In this document: one piece after another, positions 10,560 to 21,552 of the stretch
Numbering within the stretch: position 1 is the stretch's first letter
How the letters are laid out: every line of letters starts with the position of its first letter
Source: Porpolomopsis calyptriformis
Taxonomy: Eukaryota; Basidiomycota; Agaricomycetes; Agaricales; Hygrophoraceae
Reading direction: 5' to 3'
Length of the DNA: 64,000 nucleotides
Assembly (NCBI GenBank): GCA_951640195.1
Contig: OX621164.1
Coordinates: forward strand, 2,399,098 to 2,463,097
Notes under the pieces: model-generated
Database searches by the model: none
What the model was told of the DNA's origin: nothing
Seen by the model: the letters and a program-made list of their open reading frames with translations, nothing else
Program-made: the position numbers and the translations under genes

Positions 10560-11640
10560 TTCTTTTTTCATTTCAAGTCCTTTTTCGACTCTTCTGCTGT
10601 CGCCAACTTGGTCACACCCTTCAATTCTGCCTTGGGCCATGGTTTATACTTCTTCCCCAGCTGATTCTCCCCCTTCCAATAACACCCGCGCTTATCCGTT
10701 ATGCACTTGACGCACAACAGATCGGCAGGGCTGATTTCACATTCCACACCAACCTTTTCACAGAAATCACACTACGAAATAAAAGGGTCCATTAGTAAAA
10801 ACAAAAATAAGAGAAAAGAAGGAGACTCACTTTGCCCTCAACCAGGCGCAGAGTCTCCTCCATTGCCTTTCGCTTGCGGTACTCCCGCATCGTAATCGCA
10901 GGGAGCGACCATCCCTTCGCCGCCATCCTCTCCCGATAGGCCGCCTTCGACCTCTCGACCTCTTCTTCTGCAGTCAGCGATTGCGCTGCTGCTGCCGATT
11001 TGTTTTCGCCATCCGGGGGCTGGTGCCCGTCCTCCGTCATTTCCATTGTCACCCCCATCATGTCTGGCGTATCTGCTGACACCTCTGCCGCCTTCGTTCT
11101 GCCTTCACCCTCCGCCTTTTCCGTCTCTGGATGGAACTCCTCCTCGTCGATCTTCCCATCCATAAGCGATTGGAGGAGCCTCTCGTAGGCTTCCTCCATC
11201 CGCTTCCGGTTCTCCACGTCCAGTTCCTCCCATTCTCGTTCCTCCCATACCTCTCGCTCCTGCTTCTCTCGCACCTCCTGTTCCGCCCTCTCGACCCACT
11301 CGCGCTCCTCTCATTCCTCACGCTCTGCTTGCTCTCGCTCCTCTTGCTCCTCGCACTTGACTTTCTCTCATTCCTCCCACGCAGATGTCTCTGCCCTCTC
11401 CCTCGCCTCGCATTCCTCTTCTGCCCTTTGCTCTCACTCTACCCTCTCCGCTTCTGCTTTCTCCTTGACCTCCCGACGTACCACCTCTGCCAACCTTGGC
11501 ATCAGTAGCTCCCCTGCCCACTCCAACCACCCTCGTTCTTTGAAAGCATTGAAGGTCTCACAGGCCTCCTTTTGCCACGCGACGACCTCATCATCCATCG
11601 ATGTTTGCTTCAGGGCCTTCACGACCCTATTATATGCGAT
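10560..11640 (-). pseudogene. Coiled-coil, cysteine-rich hypothetical protein
   Basis: The minus-strand frame is dominated by Glu/Arg/Lys heptads (for example EKQEREVWEEREWEELDVENRKRMEEAYERLL, 11150-11275), so a long coiled coil is likely. After an intron near 10780-10830 comes a cysteine cluster (CEISPADLLCVKCITDKRGCYW, 10690-10750) that could bind zinc. This layout, charged coiled coil then Cys-rich end, is common in repeated hypothetical genes of Agaricomycetes. Several in-frame TGA codons (near 11434, 11370 and 11310) sit where arginine would fit. It lies between the integrase tail and the 3' LTR of E4, so it may be an insertion or element cargo. Confidence 0.5.
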
Positions 11641-11979
11641 CTAAAAGATGGATTAGTGAAGAAAAACAATTAAAAAACACGAGACTTACCAGTAATTTAC
11701 AAAACTGTTGCCCCCAGACTTTATAGTCTTTGGGTTCGGCAACTCCATCTGGAAGTGACCTCATTTGGTCGCAAATCTTCTGCTTCACGATCGTAATAAC
11801 GTTCTTCAATATATTTTGAAAGGCTTGATGCAGATGCTTGACGTCATGGTATGCAATTTCAAGATGGTCATGTCTGAAGAAGAATGTGACACACTAGTCA
11901 CACTTATAAACGCACCTCGGCAATTACCAGCAAATCACGTGATTGACTGAGGACAGTCAACATTTCAGTGAGGAGGAGA

Positions 11980-12587
11980 TGATACGACCCCTCCGTCCCC
12001 TGAGCACTGTATATTCAACTATATGAATACTAGACGCCTATCAAGTTCTTCGAACACGAACTCGAACCCTCTGAACACTCCCGATAGCTCCCGAACGTCC
12101 CGAATGACTTCGAGATTCATTAAACGCTCTGAACGCGATTGAAGCTTTCTGAACGCGAATGAAAGTTTGTATATCAAAGGGAAGACACTATTCAAAGGCA
12201 TCAGTTCTCTTCTATTTCTCCCTTTTCATTTGATTCCTTCATTCCCATTCACTACTTTCCCCTTAGATCATTAGAGAGGCTCCCCTTTTATCATATACAC
12301 TCAAAGGGATCCTTGTACTAGAAGATATATATACTGTATGTTGTAGCTAGTGATCCAACAAGTTAGATATTCGCTTCTCTCTCGCTCTTAAGTCTAGATC
12401 CTCTCTAGATCTTCTAAGACTTCCTCTTTTGACTTTCTGATCCTTCCGATTCCCCGATCGATCTCATTCGCGAATGATCGAAGACTCCCTTTCCACAATT
12501 ATTGATCATAGGCTGTGTCGAGACTCTTTATAGTCGTCCTCGCACCTTGTTCTGTGTTCGGTTCTCATACACGAAGCAGATGTATCA
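11980..12587 (+). repeat. 3' LTR of E4 (LTR family 6, copy A)
   Basis: The unit is 608 bp, starting TGATACGACC and ending GATGTATCA (6-bp inverted ends TGATAC/GTATCA). A polypurine tract is directly upstream. A second copy in the opposite orientation at 42885-44069 confirms both ends. It contains a palindromic TCATTCGCGAATGA-type motif near 12465 and AT-rich TATA-like runs near 12330. I see no matching 5-bp flanks. Confidence 0.78.
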
Positions 12588-12790
12588 GCGCCTATGGAGC
12601 CTTGTGGGAACCTTGCTTTTATTTTGCAGCAGGTTGCAGTTCTGAAGGAGTGGGACTGCTCAGCCTCAATGAGCCCTCACTCCTGTCATTGGGTTGTGGA
12701 TCATGTTGGATGGGCTGGCAAGTAGTTTGAGATTAGTTGTGGGTATTAGCATCTTGCATGTGCAGGGGACCTTCATTCCATTCGCTTTTG
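12588..12790. other. Spacer after E4
   Basis: No gene, LTR end or repeat seen. The only open frames are short and lack any recognisable motif. Confidence 0.5.
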
Positions 12791-12792
12791 TT

Positions 12793-14260
12793 CTATTCAT
12801 TTTTATTCCGGTAGTCCTCCTGTATTCCCCAAGTATGGTATGCTTCATTTTCAAATCCAGATTGTGAGTCATGTTGCATGAGCAGGTTATCGGCATATAA
12901 GTCTTCCATATCATTGCCACCTTGGTCCCTAGTCTCTTTGGCTTCTGAGCGCCAAAGCATACTCCTGTGCATTAATTCGAGGTCATTATGTTCAAGGTCA
13001 GATTCCATTTCAGGTTCGTCTCCTGGTCCATAATGATTACCCAGTGCCGGTACAGCTCTGTAGACATGTCAGTAAACAAAGCACTAGTTGAATATACTTA
13101 CTTATTCCACCATTTAAGCATCTCCTCAATCCAATCCTCACTAAGCCCACGCACCAGATCAAAAAGCTTCAAGATCATTTTGTAGAATATCTCCAAGTCG
13201 AACCTCCCATCAGTTTTGCTCCAGGTATCAACCGAACTGAGCATAAAACAAGTCTAGCAAAACGATTATCAGTAGTAGTTGTACTATAAGACATTTGATT
13301 TACAAACATACCATTACAGCTGCATATGCAATCGTGTGTGGGGTTACTGCCTTTAGATGATGTATCTTCACCTTGCATCCTTTGGTTGCCTTGCTGGAGG
13401 TACCATTTGATGCAGTGCTGGGTCTGGTAAATATATGCCGATAAACCTTCATGGTTATCTGTCAGTAAAGAACCATCTGAAGTCAGTGTGAGATATGTAC
13501 ATGGACAAGAACATGGCCACATAAAAGGCCAATTTCTCATTCATCTTCATCATACTGAATACTGTCATCATAAAGAACATGGGGCAGCTCCTTCGACCCT
13601 ACAGAAAATATGCCATAAAATCCCTGACATATTCAAGTGTATGAAGCTGGTATTATGAATTAGAATCTGCACTTACTGTGGAGACTCATCAAATGTGGTG
13701 AGGGCATGTTGCGGACACAGCAGACATGCTGTTTGAATGTGGTTAAACCCATGTTGTGCCTTGGGGCCATGAGGTACCAGTGCAGTTGTAAAAGTGCCAA
13801 TGTCGAAGTTTTCGTGAATGATGTATCGAATGCCATAAGTATGAAGTGAGTAAATATCCTCACTTTGGGCACTACTTGTGGCATCAGAAATCTCGGACAA
13901 TATTAGCATAAAGATAGAAACTATCGCATATGTATTACTCACTATATCCACAAAGTGATTCATCATCTCTGGGTTCTACTCAAAGGTAAGGATGATGTCA
14001 TTGAAGCCTGGAACGAGGGAAGTAAAAGTCTTGAAGAAGTGGATGTGATATTCTCAGACTGCATGCATCTTTTGGGTTTCATTTGGACAGGGTCTATACA
14101 GTGGAAATGAGCAAGCTAAGAGGGTATAAATGAAAGGCTTATGCAGGTTCCAATCCTTCCTCCTCCCTAGCTTTTTCTGCAAACTCATCCTCCATACCAT
14201 CAAGTAAGACAAGCCTTGGATTGACAAAAGGGTCAATTCTGAGTGGGAACTATCAGGCCA
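12793..14260 (-). pseudogene. Decayed DUF6698-like hypothetical gene
   Basis: Minus-strand exons in several frames. In order they are a tripeptide-rich start (LACSFPLYRPCPNETQKMHAV, 14054-14150), an IVSIFMLI..SEDIYSLHTYGIRYII segment, then GPKAQHGFNHIQTACLLCP (13700-13790), a KVYRHIFTRPSTA region near 13420 and a CKVKIHHLKAVTPHTIAYAAVM region (about 13310-13380). This order resembles the agaricomycete family I know as DUF6698, whose function is unknown. The naming is from memory and moderate in confidence. The C-terminus is acidic (12793-12960). Frame breaks suggest a pseudogene, though some may be introns. It is commonly a transposon-associated gene, and here it abuts Plavaka copy 1. Confidence 0.55.
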
Positions 14261-14559
14261 CTTTCAGATATGGTGCCATCAGACCAGAGTTCCTGTGAAC
14301 AGTTAACAACCCTAGTGAAACCAGATAGGTATTTACTTACTCAGACTTTTGTGTTTGCCATTGACCCAGGATTCTGTCAGAGTGCATATTAGGTCAACAA
14401 CATGGGTAGCATGGTTGTTTTGTGGAGGGGGAGGTGAATAAGAGGACATGGGGAGGGCTGATTGGGGGGGAAGTAAAGTTGGGGATGCATTATTGATGCA
14501 TTGTTAAATAGTATGATTATGATGATGTCATGAAAGTTTATTATTAATCTAAAAAATTA
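14261..14559. other. Spacer 5' of Plavaka copy 1
   Basis: No gene seen. It has G-rich runs near 14440-14490 (GGAGGGGGAGG, GGGGGGAAG) and a TATTGATGCATTGTTAAATA stretch. This is the presumed 5' region of the Plavaka transposon, but I could not pair terminal inverted repeats. Confidence 0.4.
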
Positions 14560-17500
14560 ATGGGCTACCTCTGCCCAGGTTGTAGGATATTGTTCGAGTC
14601 CTCAAATACTGCTGCAATGCATCAGCGATTTTGCAAACAGTATAAATCTGTGCCCACAACAGTCCTACAAAAGAGACAGAATGACTTTGAGGTTATTCAA
14701 GCCAGGAAAAAGAGATGCATCTATAATCAGCCTCATCATCTGGACAAGCTTCAAGAGGTTCCTGAAGCAGATATTAGATGGGACAACAGGGAGAACACAG
14801 TGGATCCTGTGCATATTATTCAGGTTAAAAAATATTTTAATACTAAAAGCTACAGATCTATGTAGGTTGATGTACTTCCAGAATATAGACCATCAGGTCT
14901 TCCTACCCATAGGCATCACCTGCCTAAACATTACAGGGATGAATTACCCCCTATTCCCCTCCCCCCTATCCCCACCATTGACCTGATTGAATCTGCTATT
15001 CCTATCCCTCCCCCCACAACCTGACCCTTGGTTAGAATGCAACCCAATGAATATGGGGTGTATCGGATTTATTCCAGCTCACTTCCTACTTACACCCCTA
15101 ATGAGTTAGCAAGTATAGACGACCTTTGCGACCTTCTAAAGCCTACTGAGGATGAAACTTCATCTGAGCATCCTTGGTGGTCTTGCTTTGCCTCTTCCCT
15201 CTCTAGGTTCACCCCAAATAATTACTTTGCGCCATTTTTGAATGTGACAATGTTCTGACTCATGAGTTGGTTCTATAGCAGCTCAAACTTGAAGTCTGTT
15301 GGTGAAATTGATTGGCTGGTTAGCGAGGTCATCCTCTCTGAAGATTTCAATAAGGACAACCTTGTAAATTTTTCTACAATATGAGAAGCATCCTGTTTAG
15401 ACTCATATTGGGATGATACCTCACCAGTCTTCTCCGCTGGCAATGGATGGATCAAAAAATCAGTACCTATCAGCCTACCAGCAGAAAATATGAAGCACGC
15501 ATCTGAGGACGAGGCTCCCATCTTTGAGGTTGATGGACTTTATTACCAGAGGATCACTGAGGTTGTCAAGGTTGCCTTTCAGGAACAATCTGCAGCAAAA
15601 TTTCATGTTTCCCCATTTCAAGAATATTGGAAACCTACTGAAGACGTACCTCCTGAACAAATCTATTGTGAAATATATTCCTCCAATGTGATAATCAAGG
15701 AGCACAAACGAATCCATGCGCAACCCTGAGACTGTAATCTTGAAACCGTTGTTGCCACCATCATGCTGTGGTCTGATTCTACACATCTTGCATCTTTTGG
15801 CAATGCTTCCCTCTGGCCAATTTACCTTTTTCTTAGTAACCTGTCAAAGTACACCTGCAGCAAGCTGACACCATTTTCTGCTCACCATATTGCCTACATC
15901 CCGAAGGTATGTGTATGCCAATTTAGCTGTAGAGCCATTCAGATACCTTGTTACAGCTTACTGACACCATTCAAGACTTTTATAAATGAGTCTTTGGGAC
16001 ATCAGCAATAGCTGCCATGCTAAGCTATTGCAAGCAGGAATTGATTCATGCAATCTGGCTTATCCTCATGGACGAGGATTTTATAGAAGCATATGTGAAT
16101 GGTATTGTGCTGCAGTTTGCAGATGGGATTTGATGCCATGTTTTCTTGCAGTTATTGACCTATTTAGCAGATTACCCTGAAAAGTATGTTTTGTTTTTCT
16201 TATAAAATTAACTAACACTCTCTTCATAATCAGGGTACTATTGGCATGCATCCGTTTCCTTGCCAAATGCCTGTGTCCCCATTGTCTTATCCCTAAGACA
16301 GACATCTTCAAACTTGGGACCAAATTTGACCAGCGTTGGTGGAATACACACATTTGGGAAGACAATCACATATGAAGAAGTAAAATTGAATGAGTACAGA
16401 TGTGGATATATGTGACTAGTAGGGGCCTCAAGAGTATCTGGGTTGATAAACTCCTTAGTCAAGAATCCCTGGTGCCAACACAGGTGAGTACATTATCACT
16501 CACCTTGACTACCCTACTTACTTTGATCACAGAATGCCTTCTCAGTCTGACTCTCACCTTTTGATTTCGACTTTCACGCAATGCTCATTCTGGATTTGTT
16601 ATATGAATTCAAGCTTGGCATCTGGAAAGCCGTCTTCACACACTTACTATGGATCCTGTATGCATATGGTGGAGATGCAATACAGACTTTGAATGAAAGG
16701 TAAGCAGTATCTATTTTCGAGTGCTTACTTACAGATTTTGTAATAATAGGTTTCACAAAGTTCCTATATTCAGAAGAGGTACTATATGAAAGTTCACTAG
16801 TAATGCTTCAGGAATGAAGAAGCTGGTGGGAAGGGACTTTGAGGACTTGTTACAGGTGAGTTTTTCTCATTCCTTCCAGCCATACTAATAAAAATTAAAT
16901 ATAAAGTGTGCTATTCCTGTGTTTGAGAAACTGTTGCCATCACCCCACAACGAAGTCGTGGCGATGCTGCTTTTCAAACTTGCTACTTGGCATGTGCTTG
17001 CCAAGCTTCAACTCCATATGGATATAACGTTAAGTTTCCTTGAGACATCAACAAAACGAGTTGGCAAAAACTTATAACAATTCGTCAAAGAGACATGTGG
17101 ATTTTTCCACACCACTGAGCTCCCACAGGAAGAGACTGCACGATGATGTCGAATGGCAGTTGCCAATCCAAAAGGAAAGGAAAGTACAGGCACAGAGGAC
17201 TATTGAAAGAAGAAAACACTCAACTTGTCGACTTACAAAATCCATGCTCTCGGAGACTATGCAAATATGATCTGACAATATGGAATGACTGATAATTACA
17301 CAACATAGATCATATGTACCAACAAAACAATATCTATCTAGCTAATCATTTGTCAGGGTGAGCTAGAACATTACTGCATCAAGTGCTTTTATCCAACAAC
17401 CAACAAAATCAGATTTGCAAGTGGTATCGTGCAGCGTCAATGGTGGGAATGATTACTCTTCAAGATAACTGAACATGCACAACATCTCAACCAATCACAC

Positions 17501-18628
17501 ACCCAATCCAATGAAGATGAGAGACTTCCCTTCACCTCACCCGATGCTCACCACCATATGTCAGTGTCCACAAAACACCACAATGACATTTACAAGTGGG
17601 TTAGTGATCATTCTGATAACCCTGCATATACAGTATGTTTTTTTTGGTTCGCTCTTGAGATATTTTCTTTGACAATCCACAGAATTTTATCCCCCATCTG
17701 AAGAACCATTTACTCACTCGTTTGCTTGCCATCCCTCATGACAGTGATGAAGTTGAATTTACACCTACCCAACACCAATTGCTTCATATTTTCAACAATC
17801 ATATCTACCACCACAAAGTCCTATGTATCAACTACACAACTTATGACCTCCAGCAGGATCAAGACTCGATTAACCCTTCAACACATACCGACATCATGCT
17901 TCTCTCACATGAAGACAACACAGCCAACCCTCACCCCTACTAGTATGCACGAGTGATCGGTATATTCCATTTATTCATCCAGCATCTTACTGACACATTG
18001 ATGTCCTTATCAAAACCTTGTTGGATGGAGGTTCTGTTGGTGCAATGGTTTGGATGCAACCTAGATGGCCCTTCCAGCTGGGTAGCAAAGTGTCTCCATT
18101 AGGTGGGATTCCTCCCAGCCAGTGATCCAGATGCGATAGGGTTTGTCGACCCACAAGATGTAATCTGTGGATCACACGTGATCCCCTCCTTTGCATATGG
18201 GTGGACCCCACTGTACTTGGGACCCTCAGATGTTCATCAACCCAGTGAAGGTGATGAGGATTGGACATATTATTATGTGAACTGGTAAGTACTGACATGA
18301 TTACAAGACCTATGATTCCTATTGATATTCCTACAGCTTCATTGACAGGGACATGTTTATATGCTATCGAGGTTGCGGGATTGGACACAAGTCTATGCAA
18401 GAGGCTATGCAATGCATTTTTGATGACCGCGACCCTTTGGATATGGAGACCGGGAGCCTAAGAGATGAGACTACAGAGGAGGGTTTGGACAGGGAGGAAG
18501 TTGTCAGCATAGAGGCAGGAGAGGATATAGAGTCAGATGGTAGCATTAGTGAGTCGGAGGATGACTTGGGTGACTTTGATGGAGGAATTGAAGAAGGCGA
18601 TGGGATGGAAGGCTTTGCTGACTTGTAG
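14560..18628 (+). pseudogene. Plavaka-type transposase, copy 1
   Basis: DNA transposase of the agaricomycete Plavaka group. It opens with a C2H2-like finger (CPGCRILFESSNTAAMHQRFC, 14566-14628). The hallmark LWSDSTHLASFGNASLWPIYLFLSN is at about 15765-15840, and its Asp is a likely catalytic residue. HHIAYIPK follows at about 15885. Further on come a region around 16900-17030 (VPVFEKLLPSP..LLFKLATWHVLAKLQLH), a GFVDPQDVICGSHVIPSFAYG block (about 18135-18200), DWTYYYVNW, and an acidic C-terminal tail ending at 18628. Small introns separate many blocks. In-frame stops (for example the TGA at about 15729) and frame breaks mark it as decayed. It aligns block for block with the copy at 56.5-59.9 kb. 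Confidence 0.85.
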
Positions 18629-19079
18629 AAGTTCACTCTAATAGATTTTTTGAAGACAGTTGAATCTGCCATCTACAACAATTGGTAGTCAAGTTAAACT
18701 AAGTCCAACTGAGTACTCCTGGTACTTGGATGTATCCCTGATACTAGTCTGAGACCTACTATGTATGAGTCAAAATTCTGGCACAAGGATGTAAGTACTG
18801 GAATCATCCATGTAAGGCTATCCAATGTGATCAAAATTCGGGTTATGCATGGTACTAGGTTTACCAGTACAGTGTTTCCTTTGAAAGACATTTTAAATGT
18901 ACCACAATCCTGAAATTTAGCATATAATATGCAAAGTCCTGGAGGCTGTTTTAAAATCTAATAAATTCAGAATACATTCTCTTGCAGGGTTTACCAGGGC
19001 AACAAGCTCATACAATTTTTTCACCCTTTTGCTGATAATGTAAATCAAGACATGTCCTTCAACAATTTGAACATGGAAG
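18629..19079. other. Spacer between Plavaka copy 1 and E5
   Basis: AT-rich, no gene seen. GTACT-rich direct repeats (for example TGGTACTTGGATG, GATACTAGTCTGAG, CATGGTACTAGG) are scattered at 18710-18870. No LTR end was recognised. Confidence 0.4.
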
Positions 19080-21397
19080 TGTTATTCATCATGTTTTGAA
19101 AGGTAGCAGGTGAGTTGGTGAGACCAAAGAACATGATGAGAGGTTTGAACAAGCTGCAATTAGTTTGGAATGCAGCCTTGTGTTCATCACCTTCCTTGAT
19201 GCAAACATTGTTACAACCCCAATGAATATTGAGCTTGGTAAAATATCAGGCATTCTGGAGGGTATCAATGAGTTCATTGATCAAAGGGAGAGGATAGCAA
19301 TTCTTGACAGTTATATTATTGAGCTTTTGGTAATCTTGGATGGGGCAAAGTCAACCATCCTTCTTCTTGATGAAGAAGAAAGGAGAAGCAATGGGGGAAA
19401 TGGATTTTTGAATTCGTCCAGTGTAGAGGTTTTCTTCCAAGAATTCATCCAGTTAAGCCCATTCATCCACAGAAAGGGGATAGACCTTACAGTCAAGCTT
19501 CTCTTCAATTCCAGGAAGAAGCTCAATAGTGTGATCCCAGGGATAACTGGGTGGGAGTTCATTAAAGTCTTCCTTGGTAAAGATGTCTTGGAATTCATGG
19601 AGATATTCAGGAACAATTTCTTTCCATGTGCAGTCCTTCTTCTGGGCTTCCTAGGCCTTGATTGTGAGTTCCTGAGACTTGGTTATTATCAAACAAATCT
19701 GGATAGCAGGATTGAGATCAACTATGAGCAGTTGATCACCATCCTCAAGAGTAAGTTTGTTGATGTCAATAGAATCTGGGAAAGGGGAAGGATGACAGTT
19801 AGAAGGACATCGATCAAGAATGAGAGAATTGGCTTTCCAGTCAATAGAGGGGTTGTGGACCTTTAACTAGTCATGCCTGAGGAAAATCTGAGAATTACTG
19901 AGGTTTATGACACTAAGAGTGATTCGCTCAATGTGAGAATTGATCTTGAGTTTGAGTGTGACCATTTCAGAGATGGGCCCTTCAGAATTGGGTTGTCCAT
20001 CAGCGCTGTACACAGGGATTGGTCAGGCAAGCTTGGAAGTATGTAGACCATGTTTGTGAATGTACTTGATATCAATGTAGGAACCTTCACAACTGCTGTC
20101 AATGAGAGCAGTTGTGAGGTGTTTGGCAGGGTTATCCAAGGTAGTAATGACAGTTTTCAAAGTTAATTGTTTTCCTCTAGAGCCACAAATGAACATGTAG
20201 GCTTCCTTGAGTTCATTGAGGGCTCAGATAGCATTCTCTGTTATAAGGGTATTGATTTGATCAATTGTGGTTTGAGTCATCTCTAGTAATTGAGCAGGAT
20301 AAGACTATCTTGAGAGAATAGGGATTGCCTGATTAGACTGTTCCTTAATTGCATTAACAATTTCTAAAGGGGAAGAAAGAGAGTCAATGTTGATTGAATT
20401 GATAGAAGGGAGAGACAGTAGTTCAGGGATGGGAGAGTTCAGGGATTTGGGGTGCTCAATATTTACATCTGGCATAGACAGTGGGGGGAAATTTCATTGA
20501 TGGGCTTGGTAGTATCATGTAATGTACATCCCATCGTAGTATTACAAAGAATAGAAAGGGGAGAAGAAGTAGAAGGGGGGGTGTCTGATACTGTCTATTC
20601 ACAATGCTAAAGCAAACAGGCTTCTGTCGTATAGAGGGAGCATATCTCTAATGACTGTTACCAAAATCCTGATCAATCAAGTCAGGGGTAGGTTCATCTG
20701 TGCTATGTTCCTCTGTGGAAAGGAAGTTCATCAGCTCAGAAATCTCATCAGTGGTCAGTTTGTGCTGGAGAGCTTGAACATTGACCTTCTTGAGCTCCTA
20801 GGGATACTCTTGGTGAAAGTGTCTGACCTGGCCACAGTTATAACACCTGTTGGTCTGTCTCATCTTGCTCAGGTCCATGAGTAGACCCTGACTGCTATAG
20901 ATAGTACCTGAAGGTACTTGTTTGTCTTGAGGGGGTAGGGGTTAGAAGTGTGGAGTGGAGGGATAGAAAGATGGACAAGCAGGAGGGGCAGATGGGCATT
21001 GGTAATGTTCCTAATCATGGAAACATTCCATGAGTTGTCCGATGGCCATAACCTTCTTGTGGTACTTGGGGTAGGTAGTGGGGAGGGGAGGCAACAAGTA
21101 CATTTGACAAATTATGTCCTGATAGATATTCTTCTCAATAATCTGGATGCATTCTTTATCCTGGCTGACGAGGCTAGCTTGGTGGAACAAGAGTTCCAAC
21201 TTAATAAAATAGTCTACAATACTTAAATGTCCTTGTGAAAAGTGTTCGACTTCCTCATGGGCACACTGCTCTGTAGCATGGTTAGTGAAAGTTGTGTCCA
21301 ACAAGTCCTTGAAGTCCAACCAGGGACCAAGGGCAACCAGATTGCTGGTAGCATTTGTTCAACCAAAGTACATATCCACATACTACTAAGTCTATTT
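19080..21397 (-). pseudogene. E5: decayed gypsy gag-protease-RT fragment
   Basis: Minus-strand Ty3/gypsy remnant. Right to left it has a gag capsid stretch (LDFKDLLDTTFTNHATEQ, 21011-21319), a zinc knuckle CYNCGQVRHFHQEY (about 20805-20852) whose last cysteine is now tyrosine, a protease (ALIDSSCEGSYID, about 20060-20110) and an RT ([22 protein letters not shown] near 19330-19400, TKLNIHWGCNNV near 19215, MFFGLTNSPATFQNMMNN near 19090-19130). It breaks off before the catalytic YxDD box. Its gag is interrupted at 21398 by the hAT element and reappears at 25415-25475. A gag of the same type lies at 39.9 kb. Confidence 0.85.
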
Positions 21398-21552
21398 CAG
21401 CATTGTGCCAGTTGTGTAACAGTTGCCAAAGTCTGCAACTATCGCCAACTGTAACTATTTACAACCAAACCCATCTATGACTTTGGCATGGTTTTGGGGT
21501 CCTTTTCTGTTATTATGTAAGTTATTATAAGGCGACAAAAAAAAGCAGTTAT

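Larger units (their letters stand above)
5213..12587 (+). mobile_element. E4: old degenerate Ty3/gypsy element with 3' LTR
   Basis: Plus-strand element whose left part is cut off by E1. Within the window it shows RT, RNase H and integrase frames, an integrase tail displaced to 10284-10530, a polypurine tract (AGTGAGGAGGAGA, 11967-11979) and a 3' LTR (11980-12587). It belongs to a gypsy lineage distinct from E1/E2, with a YIDDIPVKGP catalytic box and ENNGIRRFVWEHFGN after it. It is broken by many TGA codons, the 8568-10278 insertion and an antisense gene region at 10.5-11.6 kb. Linking the LTR to this element rests on strand and position, so that part is inference. Confidence 0.75.

Noticed and set aside
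11131..11508. Leucine-rich plus-strand protein that looks like membrane segments
   Set aside because: Antisense of the Glu/Arg coiled coil: GAG/GAA codons read backwards give CTC/TTC, so the hydrophobicity is an artefact.
15273..15786. Minus-strand frames within Plavaka copy 1
   Set aside because: Antisense of transposase exons that align with copy 2 on the plus strand.
19165..19866. 233-codon plus-strand open frame
   Set aside because: It is the exact antisense of the E5 reverse transcriptase and protease, whose motifs read clearly on the minus strand.
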